A stretch of 64,000 nt of DNA from Duganella sp. CF402. GTDB taxonomy: Bacteria; Pseudomonadota; Gammaproteobacteria; Burkholderiales; Burkholderiaceae_D. The notes beneath the pieces were generated by a model that was not told the DNA's origin, made no database searches, and saw only the letters and a program-made list of their open reading frames with translations. The position numbers and the translations under genes were made by a program. The stretch is from assembly GCF_900109645.1 (NCBI RefSeq), contig NZ_FOBG01000001.1:3648520-3712519 (forward strand). The letters run 5' to 3'. Positions 9,941 through 19,190 of the stretch are shown one piece after another (position 1 is the first letter of the stretch; each line of letters opens with the position of its first letter).

Positions 9941-11274
9941 ACCAGCAGCATCAAATGCTCGCGTTCCCACGAGCTGATTACGCGGCTGTAGGTGGCGAAC
10001 TCCAGTTCCTTCACCTCGCAGAATGCCTGTACGAACAGCTCTCCCAGCATTTCGCTTAACGGCTTGCACTCGCGCAGGCGCAGGATGGCGTCCTCCAGAT
10101 TGCGCGGCAGCTGATCGTGCACATGCTCCGCGCTGCCGGATGTTGGCGCCGATGGTTTAATGCCTTCAACCATGCCGAGATAGCCGCAGGCCAGCGTGGC
10201 CGCCATCGCCAGGTAGGGATTCACGTCCACGCCGGGTACGCGGTTCTCCACGCGACGATTCAAGGGCGCCGAGTTGGGGATGCGGATGCCGCAGGTACGG
10301 TTGTCATAGCCCCAGTGCACATTGGTCGGCGCGGACATGAAGCGCGACAAGCGGCGGTAGGAATTCACATGCGGCGCAAACAGCAGCGTGGCCGGCGCGA
10401 TGTACTTTTCCAGTCCCGCGATGTAGTTGAAGAATAAATCGCTGGCGTCGCCGTCCTTGCGCGAGAAGATATTTTGGCCGCTGGTGGTATCGAGCACGCT
10501 CTGGTGAATGTGCATCGCGCTGCCCGGCTCCGTCTCCATCGGCTTGGCCATGAAGGTAGCGAAGATGCCATGCCTCAGCGCCGTCTCGCGCACGGCGCGC
10601 TTGAACAGGAACACGCGGTCGGCCAGTTCCAGCGCCTCGCCGTGGGTGAAGTTGATTTCCATCTGCCCTGCGCCGGCTTCGTGAATCAGCGTTTCGACGC
10701 CAAGATCGTGCTGCTTGCAGAAGGTCGACAGCTCAAGGAAGAAGGGATCGAAATCGTTCACCGCATCGATGGAGTAGGACTGGCGGCCGGATTCTGGCTT
10801 GCCGCTGCGGCCCAACGGTGGCGCCAGCGGTTCGTGCGGGTTGCTGCTGCGGGCGACCAGATAAAATTCCATCTCCGGCGCCACCACCGGCTGCCAGCCA
10901 CGATCCTCGTACATGCGCAGCACCTTGCGCAGCACGGCACGCGGCGACAGGCCGACCGGGGTTCCGTCGAAGTTCTGGCAATCGTGAATCACCAGCGCGA
11001 CGTTTTCCGCCGCCCACGGCACTTGTCGCAACGTGGCGAGGTCCGGCACGCAGATCATGTCTGGATCGGTGGCGCCGACGTAGGGTGTGTTGTTGGGCTG
11101 CTCGCCGTTGACGGTGTTCAGCAGGACGCTTTTCGGCAAGCGCATTTCACCTTCGCTCAGGAACAGATCCTTGGGCAGGATTTTGCCGCGCGCGATACCG
11201 GTCATGTCGGCGATGACGCACTCCACTTCGTGGATATTCCGCTCGCGCAGAAAGTCTTTCATGGTCTGGCTCAT
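9937..11274 (-). CDS. gamma-glutamylpolyamine synthetase (GS family)
   Basis: 445 residues, glutamine synthetase superfamily, PuuA/SpuI-like branch, which joins the gamma-carboxyl of glutamate to a primary amine with ATP. N-terminal beta-grasp (about 1-100), then the catalytic barrel. Metal ligands are intact: PEMEFYL, HEAGAGQMEINF, GSAMHIHQS and RRVENR. No adenylylation loop of the canonical GlnA type is seen. Clearly less similar to the other two PuuA-like proteins here than they are to each other, so it may act on a different amine. Couples to the next gene by ATGA and lies 13 bases after the type III GS. Confidence 0.88.
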   Translation of the reverse strand: MSQTMKDFLRERNIHEVECVIADMTGIARGKILPKDLFLSEGEMRLPKSVLLNTVNGEQPNNTPYVGATDPDMICVPDLATLRQVPWAAENVALVIHDCQNFDGTPVGLSPRAVLRKVLRMYEDRGWQPVVAPEMEFYLVARSSNPHEPLAPPLGRSGKPESGRQSYSIDAVNDFDPFFLELSTFCKQHDLGVETLIHEAGAGQMEINFTHGEALELADRVFLFKRAVRETALRHGIFATFMAKPMETEPGSAMHIHQSVLDTTSGQNIFSRKDGDASDLFFNYIAGLEKYIAPATLLFAPHVNSYRRLSRFMSAPTNVHWGYDNRTCGIRIPNSAPLNRRVENRVPGVDVNPYLAMAATLACGYLGMVEGIKPSAPTSGSAEHVHDQLPRNLEDAILRLRECKPLSEMLGELFVQAFCEVKELEFATYSRVISSWEREHLMLLV

Positions 11275-11287
11275 CGCGGTCTCCGGT

Positions 11288-12583
11288 CTAGAAGCGGTTC
11301 AGGTAGCGTTCAGTTTCCCATGCACTCACATGCTGGCTGTACTCGATCCATTCCGCACTCTTCAGCGCGGCGAATTCGTGGACGATGGCGGCGCCCAGCG
11401 ATTCAGTGAGCACGGCGTCTGCCCGCAGCGCTTCCGCTGCCGCGCCGAGGTTTTGCGGCAGCAGCTTCAGTCCCAGCTCGGCGCGCTGTGCGGCGCTCAT
11501 GTCATAGACGTCTTCATTGACCGGCTCACCGGGATCGAGCTGGCGGTCGATGCCATCCAGACCCGCAGCAATCACACCTGCCAGCGCGAGATAGGGATTG
11601 GCCGAACTGTCGGGCAAGCGCCATTCGACGCGCCCGTGGACGGTGCGCGCCACCACGGTGCGGTTGTTGTCGCCGTGGCCGATGAAGGCCGGCGCCCAGC
11701 TGGTGCCGGACAGCGATTCGCCGCACATCAGGCGCTTGTACGAATTGACGGTCGGTGCGCACAACGCCGTCAACGCCGGCGCGTGGTGCAGCAGGCCGCC
11801 GAGGAAATGCTCGCTGATTGCCGACACCGGATTGCCATTGTCATCGGCCAGCGAGAGATGGAAATGCAAGCCGCTGCCCGGCCGCTCTGCGAACGGCTTG
11901 GGCATCATGGAGAACAGCATGCCCTCTTCTTCCGCAATGTGATGCGCCGCCATCTTGAACAGCATGAAGTTGTCCGCCGCGCGCAGCGCATCGGCGTAGT
12001 GGTAGTTCACTTCGAACTGGCCGGTCGCATCCTCATGGTCGCTCTGGTAGACGCCAAGGCCACACTCGTTGAGCGACGTCGTGAGCTTGTCGAGGAAGGA
12101 GCGGCGACGCAGCAGGCTTTTGGTGTCGTAGGATGGTTTTTCCAGCGTGTCGCCGGCTTCGGCGTTGCCGTGTTGGAGCAGGAAGAATTCCGGCTCAAGG
12201 CCAGCGTTCAAGATCCAGCCGCGCGCGGCCAGGCGGGCGACCTGCTTGCGCAGAACCTGACGCGGGCACGCGTCGAACGGCTCGCCGGCGACGTGGCCAT
12301 CCAGCACCACGCGCGCATAGCCGGGCAGCCACGGCATCGGCTGCAGCGTGGTGAGGTCTGCGCGGCCGTAGTACTCCGAACGCGGACCGTTGCGCGGCAG
12401 GCCGGTCCCCCAGATCGACGGACCGGAGAAACCAGCGCCTGGCGACACGATATCGCCAAGATGCGCTAGCGGCACCAGCTTGCCCTTGGCCGCGCCGTGG
12501 ATATCCGTGAACTGCGCAAACACATAACGCACGCCCTGCGCCGCCAGTTCGCCCTGCAGCTCTTCTAACCTACCTGTATCCAT
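11288..12583 (-). CDS. type III glutamine-synthetase-like ligase (GlnT family)
   Basis: 431 residues. GS superfamily with LEPEFFLL, HEDATGQFEVNYHYAD, GSGLHFHLSL and GRVEWRLPDSSANPYLAL. These variants mark the GlnT-type group annotated as type III glutamate-ammonia ligase or gamma-glutamylmethylamide/N-methylglutamate enzymes. All main metal-ligand acids are present. The start at 12583 overlaps the end of the aldehyde dehydrogenase gene by 19 bases. In this operon it probably glutamylates a short amine; real ammonia ligation is the alternative. Confidence 0.85.
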   Translation of the reverse strand: MDTGRLEELQGELAAQGVRYVFAQFTDIHGAAKGKLVPLAHLGDIVSPGAGFSGPSIWGTGLPRNGPRSEYYGRADLTTLQPMPWLPGYARVVLDGHVAGEPFDACPRQVLRKQVARLAARGWILNAGLEPEFFLLQHGNAEAGDTLEKPSYDTKSLLRRRSFLDKLTTSLNECGLGVYQSDHEDATGQFEVNYHYADALRAADNFMLFKMAAHHIAEEEGMLFSMMPKPFAERPGSGLHFHLSLADDNGNPVSAISEHFLGGLLHHAPALTALCAPTVNSYKRLMCGESLSGTSWAPAFIGHGDNNRTVVARTVHGRVEWRLPDSSANPYLALAGVIAAGLDGIDRQLDPGEPVNEDVYDMSAAQRAELGLKLLPQNLGAAAEALRADAVLTESLGAAIVHEFAALKSAEWIEYSQHVSAWETERYLNRF

Positions 12584-14046
12584 GTTGTCTTCAATTCCGT
12601 GTATTTATCGAATGCGTGCAGCGACTTGTCGCGGCCATTGCCGGACTGTTTGTAGCCGCCGAACGGCACCGTGATATCGTCACCGTCGTACTGATTGACG
12701 TGCACCGTGCCGGCACGCAGCGCACGCGACGTCTGGATCGCCTTGCTCAGGTCCGCCGTCCACACGGCGGCATGCAAGCCATACGGCGTATCGTTCGCCT
12801 GCCGCACCGCGTCCTGCACATCGGTAAAACTCAGCACCGACAGGACTGGACCAAAGATCTCTTCACGCGCGATCTTCATATTGCTGTCCACCTGATCGAA
12901 CAGCGTCGGCTCGACGTAGTAGCCGCCGGTCTCGGTACGTACCTGCTTGCCGCCCGCCAGCAGGCGCGCGCCATCCGCATGGCCGGATTCGATGTAGCCC
13001 ATCACCGTCTTCAATTGCGTGGCATCGACAATCGCGCCCATGATAGTGCTGTCATCCAGCGGATCGCCCGGCGCGTAATTCGGTACCAGCGCCAGCGCCT
13101 TCTCGATAAAGCGGTCCTTGATCGACGCCTCCACAAACAAGCGTGAAGGCGCATTGCAGCTCTCGCCCTGATTGAAGAAGATGGAGCCGATCGCCGCCTC
13201 GACCGCCGCGTCGAGGTCCGGGCAATCCGCGCAAACGATGTTGGCCGACTTGCCGCCCAACTCGGTCCACGCACGCTTCAGGTTCGACTGCCCCGCCATC
13301 TGCATGATCTGCTTGCCCACGCGGGTAGAACCGGTAAAGCCGATGCAGTCCACATCCATGTGCAGTGCCAGCGCCGCACCGGCCTCGTGGCCAAAGCCCG
13401 GCAGCACATTGAACACGCCCGGCGGCACGCCAGCTTCCAGCGCAATCTCCGCCAAGCGCAACGCCGTCAGCGGCGACTTCTCGGACGGCTTGAGCACCAC
13501 GCTATTCCCCGCCGCCAGCGCCGGCGCAATCTTCCACGACGCCATCAGCATCGGGTAGTTCCACGGCACGATGGCCGCCACCACGCCCACCGGCTCGCGC
13601 GTGATCAGCGCGAGACTGTTGGACGGCGTTGGCGCAATCTCATCGTAGATCTTGTCGATCGCCTCGCCGTACCAGCGGATACAGTTGGCCGCACCGCCCA
13701 CGTCCACCGTCTGGCTGTACTTGATCGGCTTGCCCATATCCAGCGTTTCCAGCAGCGCCAGCTCCTGGCCGTATTTCTGCATCAGGTCCGCGAACTTGAT
13801 AAGCACCCGCTTGCGCTGCGCCGGCGACTTGCCCGCCCAGCGGCGATCCTCGAACGCCGCGCGCGCGGCAGCGACAGCGATATCCACATCGGCGCCATCG
13901 CAACGCGCCACCATGCCCAGCTTGCGCCCGTCAACAGGCGACAGGTTGTCAAACTGCTGTTCCGATTTCGCCCATACCCGCTCTCCGCCGATGAAGGCGC
14001 GGCCGTCCGCTTGCAGCGCGGCGGCTCGTTCATGCCATGTCGTCAT
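12565..14046 (-). CDS. puuC: aldehyde dehydrogenase (gamma-glutamyl-gamma-aminobutyraldehyde type)
   Basis: 493 residues, NAD(P)-dependent ALDH. VVAAIVPWNYPMLMASWK, general base E262 in TELGGKS, nucleophile C297 in NQGESCNAP, and EEIFGPVLSV. Closest in form to PuuC/KauB enzymes that oxidise aminoaldehydes from putrescine. Two ATGs in tandem (14049, 14046): the AAGGAG site ends 3 bases before the first and 6 before the second, so 14046 is chosen. Lies 10 bases after spuC. It would oxidise the aldehyde made by SpuC to the gamma-glutamyl-GABA or GABA level. Confidence 0.9.
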   Translation of the reverse strand: MTTWHERAAALQADGRAFIGGERVWAKSEQQFDNLSPVDGRKLGMVARCDGADVDIAVAAARAAFEDRRWAGKSPAQRKRVLIKFADLMQKYGQELALLETLDMGKPIKYSQTVDVGGAANCIRWYGEAIDKIYDEIAPTPSNSLALITREPVGVVAAIVPWNYPMLMASWKIAPALAAGNSVVLKPSEKSPLTALRLAEIALEAGVPPGVFNVLPGFGHEAGAALALHMDVDCIGFTGSTRVGKQIMQMAGQSNLKRAWTELGGKSANIVCADCPDLDAAVEAAIGSIFFNQGESCNAPSRLFVEASIKDRFIEKALALVPNYAPGDPLDDSTIMGAIVDATQLKTVMGYIESGHADGARLLAGGKQVRTETGGYYVEPTLFDQVDSNMKIAREEIFGPVLSVLSFTDVQDAVRQANDTPYGLHAAVWTADLSKAIQTSRALRAGTVHVNQYDGDDITVPFGGYKQSGNGRDKSLHAFDKYTELKTTWIQVG

Positions 14047-14056
14047 CATCTTCTCC

Positions 14057-15445
14057 TTACAGCCAGCCGCGCTCTTTGACGTCGGCATAAGTCAGGTCGA
14101 GGCAATGGCGGATCAGCGCCACCATTTCATCGATCTGCGCCGTGGTCATGATCAGCGGTGGTGCGATAATCATGCGGTCACCGACGGCACGCATAATCAT
14201 CCCGTTGTTGAACATATAGCCCCGGCACACCATGCCGACAGCCAGCGATTCGTCGAAGGCCACGTTGTCGTGCACCGTCGCGCCTTTGCTGCGCACCAGA
14301 TTCAAGCCCGCCACAAAGCCGCAGCTGTTGGCGTAGCCGACTAGCGGATGGTCCGCCAGTTCGGCAAAGCGCTTCTTCAGGTAAGGACCGGTTTCCTCGG
14401 CCACGCGCTCGATCAGATTTTCATCTTCGATGATGCGGATGTTTTCCAGCGCCGCCGCACACGCCACCGGATGGCCGGAATAGGTGAAGCCGTGATTGAA
14501 TTCGCCGCCTTGCTCGATCAGCACCTTGGCCACGCGGTCGCCCACCAGCACACCACCCAACGGCACGTAGCCCGAGGTCACGCCCTTGGCGAACGTAATC
14601 AAATCCGGCTTGATGCCGAACAGCTCCGACGCGAACCAGCGGCCCGTGCGTCCAAAACCGCAAATCACTTCGTCCGCGATCAGCAGGATGCCGTACTTGT
14701 CGCAGATGCGCTGGATCTCCGGCCAGTAGGTGGACGGCGGAATAATCACGCCGCCCGCGCCCTGAATCGGCTCGCCGATAAACGCCGCAACCTTTTCTGC
14801 GCCCACCTCCAGAATTTTCTTTTCCAGCCACGAAGCAGCTTCGATGCCGAACGCCTCCTCGGTCATGCCCTTGCCGGATTCCAGATAATTCGGCTGGCCG
14901 ATATGCACAATGCCAGGAATCGGCAAGCCGCCCTGCTCGTGCATGCCCGACATGCCGCCCAGCGACGCCCCGGCCATCGTGCTGCCGTGGTAGGCGTTGT
15001 GGCGGCTGATGATGGTGTGGCGATCCTTGTAGCCCAACACGTCCCAATAGCGGCGCACCATGCGCACATTGGTGTCGTTGCCTTCCGAGCCGGAGCCGGT
15101 GAAGTACACATGATTGAACTGCGGCGGCGAGATCTGCGCCAGCTTCGCCGCCAGCTGCACCGCCTGCACATTGGTGGTGTTGAAGAAGCTGTTATAGAAC
15201 GGCAGCGTCTCCATCTGCTGGTAAACCGCTTTCGAAATGCTGGTGCGGCCGTAGCCCACGTTCACGCACCACAGGCCGGACATGCCGTCGATGATCTTCT
15301 TGTCTTCCGAATCCCACAAGTAGATGCCATCGCCGCGTACCATCACGCGCGCGCCCTTTTCGCCCAGCGCCTTGTGATCGGTGAACGGGTGCATGTAGTG
15401 CGCCGTGTCCAGCTTCTGGATTGCCTTGGTATCGAAGTTGCTCAT
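14057..15445 (-). CDS. spuC: putrescine-pyruvate aminotransferase (SpuC-like)
   Basis: 462 residues, class III omega-aminotransferase. N-terminal HYMHPFTDHKALGEKGARV matches SpuC/YgjG-type pyruvate-dependent polyamine transaminases. GSGSEGNDTNVRM contacts PLP, D258-E259 of LLIADEVICGFGRTG binds the ring N, and K287 of FAKGVTSGY is the Schiff-base Lys. Moves the terminal amine of putrescine (or of gamma-glutamylputrescine) to pyruvate. As no puuB oxidase is present in the window, this is the best candidate for the deamination step. Sits between puuA and the ALDH gene with short spacers, in one operon. Confidence 0.9.
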   Translation of the reverse strand: MSNFDTKAIQKLDTAHYMHPFTDHKALGEKGARVMVRGDGIYLWDSEDKKIIDGMSGLWCVNVGYGRTSISKAVYQQMETLPFYNSFFNTTNVQAVQLAAKLAQISPPQFNHVYFTGSGSEGNDTNVRMVRRYWDVLGYKDRHTIISRHNAYHGSTMAGASLGGMSGMHEQGGLPIPGIVHIGQPNYLESGKGMTEEAFGIEAASWLEKKILEVGAEKVAAFIGEPIQGAGGVIIPPSTYWPEIQRICDKYGILLIADEVICGFGRTGRWFASELFGIKPDLITFAKGVTSGYVPLGGVLVGDRVAKVLIEQGGEFNHGFTYSGHPVACAAALENIRIIEDENLIERVAEETGPYLKKRFAELADHPLVGYANSCGFVAGLNLVRSKGATVHDNVAFDESLAVGMVCRGYMFNNGMIMRAVGDRMIIAPPLIMTTAQIDEMVALIRHCLDLTYADVKERGWL

Positions 15446-15455
15446 GGCGGGCTCC

Positions 15456-16826
15456 TTAAACGTGCAGCAGCAGGTGCTCGCGCTCCCACGGGCTGATAAC
15501 AGTCATGAATTCCTGATGTTCCAGATCCTTGATCGCCGCGTACACGTCGATGAAGCGGTCGCCCAGCACGGTGCGCAGCTTGTCCTCGGCGCGCAGCAGC
15601 TGCAGCGCTTCCGGCAAGCCTTGCGGCAGCTCGACTTTCAAATCGTAGGCGCTGTCCGTGGTCATTGGCGTCGGCTCGATCTGATCGATCATGCCGAGGT
15701 AGCCGCAGGCCAGCGTCACCGCCAATGCCAGGTAGGGGTTGGCGTCCGCGCCGATGATGCGGTTCTCCACGCGGCGATCCTGCACGCCGGATTCCGGCAC
15801 GCGGAAGCCCACGGTGCGGTTGTCCATGCCCCACTGGATGTTGATCGGCGCGGCCGTGTGGCGCACGATGCGGCGGTACGAATTCACATACGGCGCCACA
15901 ATCGCCATCGCCGACGGCATGTAGCGCTGTAAGCCGCCGATGTAGTGCTTGAACAGCGCCGAAGCCGAACCGTCCTCGGAGCTGAAGATATTCTTGCCGG
16001 TCTTGGAGTCCACCACGCTCTGGTGCACGTGCATGGCCGATCCGGGCTCGCCGGCCATCGGCTTGGCCATAAAGGTGGCGTACATATCGTGCTTGAGCGC
16101 CGCTTCGCGCAGGGTGCGCTTGAAGAAGAACACCTTGTCGGCAAGGCCCAGCGGCTCGCCGTGCAGGAAGTTGATCTCCATCTGGCCGGCGCCGATTTCG
16201 TGAATCAGCGTGTCGACGTCGAGGCCCATCAAATCGCAGTAGTCGTAGATGTCTTCGAACAGCGGATCGAATTCATTCACCGCGTCGATGCTGTAGACCT
16301 GACGGCTGGTTTCGGCGCGGCCGCTGCGGCCGATCGGCGGTTTCAAAGGCAGGTCCGGATCGCTGTTCTTCGCAGTCAGGTAAAACTCCAGTTCCGGCGC
16401 CACCACCGGCTTCCAGCCTTTGTCCGCATACAGCTTGAGTACGCGGCGCAGCACGGAGCGCGGTGCAAAGTCGACCAGGCGGCCATCGGAAAAATAGCAG
16501 TCGTGGATCACTTGCGCGGTTGGATCGGTGGCCCACGGCACCATCGTGATGGTGGTCGGATCAGCCTTCAAAATCATGTCGCGGTCAGTGGTGGAGATGG
16601 CTCGGTCGTAGCCCGCATCCTCGGTTGGGTAGTTGCCGGTTACGGTCATGCCCAGCACCGCTTCCGGGATGCGCATGCCGCGCTCCTGCGTGAATTTACC
16701 GCGCGGGAGAATCTTCCCGCGCGCCACGCCGGTCAGGTCGGGGACTAGACATTCAATCTCTGTGACGCGCTTCTCGTTCAGCCACAGGTCCATATCGGTG
16801 TAGGTAAAGTTTTCGCGAATTGCCAT
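15456..16826 (-). CDS. puuA: gamma-glutamylputrescine synthetase
   Basis: 456 residues, GS superfamily, PuuA/SpuI type. Beta-grasp domain with DLTGVARGKILPR (about 30-42); metal ligands in APELEFYL, HEIGAGQMEINF (E210, E217), GSAMHVHQS and DRRVENR all present. Expected reaction: glutamate + putrescine + ATP to gamma-glutamylputrescine, the entry step of the Puu pathway. Second gene of the operon, 18 bases after puuD. Nearly co-linear with the GS gene at 23254-24624 (same length, long identical blocks), so the two are recent paralogues. Confidence 0.9.
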   Translation of the reverse strand: MAIRENFTYTDMDLWLNEKRVTEIECLVPDLTGVARGKILPRGKFTQERGMRIPEAVLGMTVTGNYPTEDAGYDRAISTTDRDMILKADPTTITMVPWATDPTAQVIHDCYFSDGRLVDFAPRSVLRRVLKLYADKGWKPVVAPELEFYLTAKNSDPDLPLKPPIGRSGRAETSRQVYSIDAVNEFDPLFEDIYDYCDLMGLDVDTLIHEIGAGQMEINFLHGEPLGLADKVFFFKRTLREAALKHDMYATFMAKPMAGEPGSAMHVHQSVVDSKTGKNIFSSEDGSASALFKHYIGGLQRYMPSAMAIVAPYVNSYRRIVRHTAAPINIQWGMDNRTVGFRVPESGVQDRRVENRIIGADANPYLALAVTLACGYLGMIDQIEPTPMTTDSAYDLKVELPQGLPEALQLLRAEDKLRTVLGDRFIDVYAAIKDLEHQEFMTVISPWEREHLLLHV

Positions 16827-16844
16827 TTGCTTCTCTCGTTGTTG

Positions 16845-17609
16845 TTATCGGGTGGCCTTGTAGGCGCGGCAGGCGTCGCCAAAGGCTCTGAATAATTTGA
16901 CGGAATCCGGATTCTCGGAAAAGCGCCACTCAGGGTGCCACTGTACCGCCAGCGCAAATCCCTTGGCGTCCGCCACGCGGTAGGCTTCCACCAGTCCATC
17001 GTCGGCGCGCGCTTCCGCGACAAGGCCAGGCGCAAGCTGGTTGATGCCTTGCCCGTGCAGCGAGTTCACTTGGATCTCGGCTGCTCCATCCAGTATCTGC
17101 GTCAGTCGCCCTCCGGGATCCAGCAACACGCGGTGCGACGGCGCGTATTGCTGGTCCAGCGTGTGTTCCTTGTTCTCGCGATGATCGGCCATGCCGGCCA
17201 CCGCATGCACGGCTTGATGCAGCGTGCCGCCCAGCGCTACGTTCACTTCCTGGAAGCCGCGGCAGATCGCCAGCAGCGGGATGCCGCGCTTGATGGCGGC
17301 TCGGATCAGCGGCAGCGTGGTGGCGTCGCGCGCGGCGTCCTGCGGCAGCGATGGGTCCAGCACCTCCTCGCCGTACAAACTGGCGTGGACGTTGGAGGGT
17401 GAGCCGGTCAGCATCACGCCATCGGCCAGCGACAGCAACGCTTCAAAGTCGGTGGCTGCGCCAAGCGCCGGCACGATCAGCGGCGTGCAGCGCGCGCCGT
17501 CCGCCACGGCGGCCACGTATTTGAGCTGCGCGGTGTGATACGGATGCGCACCTATCCGGTTGACGCATGCGGGGACCAAAACGATGGGACTACGCATAGA
17601 AGCTTTCAT
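16845..17609 (-). CDS. puuD: gamma-glutamyl-gamma-aminobutyrate hydrolase
   Basis: 254 residues, class I glutamine amidotransferase-like hydrolase. Nucleophile C116 in AICRGFQEVNVALGG, with H225 and E227 in QWHPEW completing the triad. SLHGQGINQLAPG is typical of PuuD. Releases GABA and glutamate from gamma-glutamyl-GABA, the last Puu-specific step. First gene of the minus-strand operon, divergent from the MocR regulator. The start may be 17609 or 17597 (MRSPIVLVP); the latter places the conserved strand at the N-terminus. Confidence 0.9.
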   Translation of the reverse strand: MKASMRSPIVLVPACVNRIGAHPYHTAQLKYVAAVADGARCTPLIVPALGAATDFEALLSLADGVMLTGSPSNVHASLYGEEVLDPSLPQDAARDATTLPLIRAAIKRGIPLLAICRGFQEVNVALGGTLHQAVHAVAGMADHRENKEHTLDQQYAPSHRVLLDPGGRLTQILDGAAEIQVNSLHGQGINQLAPGLVAEARADDGLVEAYRVADAKGFALAVQWHPEWRFSENPDSVKLFRAFGDACRAYKATR

Positions 17610-17693
17610 CTATTTGATTTAACTAAATGATATGCCTATTTTGGTATTATGTTGAGTGCCACTTTTTGATCTTTGATAGAACCACTTTCGTAG

Positions 17694-19190
17694 ATGTCCC
17701 CGACTTCCGACCTGCTGGCCACCGCGCTGGCGCAATCCGGCTTCCATCCCCGTCTCTCCCAGCAGCGCAGACTGTACGAAGCCGCCAAGGCCGCGATCCA
17801 CCAGCAGCGGCTGGGCGCGGGCAGCAAACTCCCGTCCAGCCGTGACCTGGCGCGGGATCTGGGCATTGCGCGCAACACGGTGATTGCGGCGTTCGAGCAG
17901 CTTGCAGCGGAGGGCTACGTCATCACGTCGAAAGGCAGCGGCACCTACGTGGCCGATTTGCAGGCGCACAGCGCGTCGATGCGCGGTGTTGGCTCCGCGC
18001 CACAAGGGCGCACCGCGTCACGCACAGCGCCTGACGTACGTCTTTCACGCCGAGGGCAGGAGCTCACCAGCTATGCGGCCGGTCCGCAATTCGAAATACA
18101 GCCGTTCGCGCCGGGCGATCCTGATTTCTCGTCGTTCCCGTTCAAGCTGTGGCAACGGCTGCAGAACCGCGTGTGGCGCGAGGCGCGCAACGATTTGCTG
18201 GACTACGGCCAGTCCGGCGGCCACCTGCCGCTGCGCCAGGCCATTACCGAATATCTGCGCATATCGCGCTCGGTGAAGGTGGAAGTGGAGCAGGTCATCA
18301 TCACCGCCGGCACGCAGCAGTCACTGGACCTGTGCGCGCAATTGCTGGCCGACGCCGGCGATACGGCGTGGGTGGAAGACCCGTGCTACTGGGGCGCGCG
18401 CCGCGTGTTCCAGGCGCGGGAACTGAAGCTGCGCCCCATCACCGTCGACAGCGACGGCATGGCCCTCAGCGACAAGGATCTCGCCACCAAGCCACGCCTG
18501 ATCTACGTCACGCCATCGCACCAGTATCCGACCGGCGCGGTGATGAGTCTCGCGCGCCGCCGCGAACTGCTGGAGGTGGCCGTGCGCAAGGATGCGTGGA
18601 TACTGGAGGATGACTACGACAGCGAATTCCGCTACACCGGCCGCCCGCTGGCGGCGCTGCAAGGCCTCGATAACGACGACCGCGTGCTGTACATGGGCAC
18701 CTTCTCCAAGGTGCTCTACCCCGGCATCAAGGTCGGCTACCTCGTGGTGCCGCCGGCGCTGATTCCCGCCTTCCGCAGCGCGCTGTACGACTTGCAGCGT
18801 CCCGGTCAGCTCACCGTGCAAGCCACGCTGACCGACTTCATCACCTACGGCCATTTCACCACCCACGTGCGCAAGATCCGCCAGACCTACGGCGCGCGGC
18901 GCGAACTGCTGCGGCGCATGCTGGCGCGGGCGTTGCCGGCCAGCGTCACTATCTCGAAAGAAGAATCCGGCCTGCATCTGGTGGTCGAACTGCCCGACAG
19001 CGTGGACGACGTAGCGCTGGCGCAGCGCGCGGCGGCGCTGGATATCTCGGTGAAGGCGCTGTCCACCTACTACCTCAAGCCGCAGGTGCGGCGCGGCCTG
19101 TTGGTCGGCTATGCTTACTGCACACCCGAACAGATCACCGACTACGGCCGCCAGCTGGGCGCCATCATCGCGGCGGAGGTGCAAGCATGA
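17694..19190 (+). CDS. MocR-type (GntR/aminotransferase) transcriptional regulator
   Basis: 498 residues. Winged-helix GntR domain at 22-88 (LPSSRDLARDLGIARNTVI, then GSGTYV in the wing), linker, and a fold-type I aminotransferase domain from about 135. The PLP Lys is K339 in TFSKVLYPGIKVGY, with DDYDSEFRY before it. MocR proteins bind PLP and often a GABA-like or amino-acid effector, as in GabR and PdxR. Divergent from puuD across 84 bases, so it most likely controls the putrescine operon and itself, perhaps sensing GABA. The effector is inference. Confidence 0.9.
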   Translation: MSPTSDLLATALAQSGFHPRLSQQRRLYEAAKAAIHQQRLGAGSKLPSSRDLARDLGIARNTVIAAFEQLAAEGYVITSKGSGTYVADLQAHSASMRGVGSAPQGRTASRTAPDVRLSRRGQELTSYAAGPQFEIQPFAPGDPDFSSFPFKLWQRLQNRVWREARNDLLDYGQSGGHLPLRQAITEYLRISRSVKVEVEQVIITAGTQQSLDLCAQLLADAGDTAWVEDPCYWGARRVFQARELKLRPITVDSDGMALSDKDLATKPRLIYVTPSHQYPTGAVMSLARRRELLEVAVRKDAWILEDDYDSEFRYTGRPLAALQGLDNDDRVLYMGTFSKVLYPGIKVGYLVVPPALIPAFRSALYDLQRPGQLTVQATLTDFITYGHFTTHVRKIRQTYGARRELLRRMLARALPASVTISKEESGLHLVVELPDSVDDVALAQRAAALDISVKALSTYYLKPQVRRGLLVGYAYCTPEQITDYGRQLGAIIAAEVQA

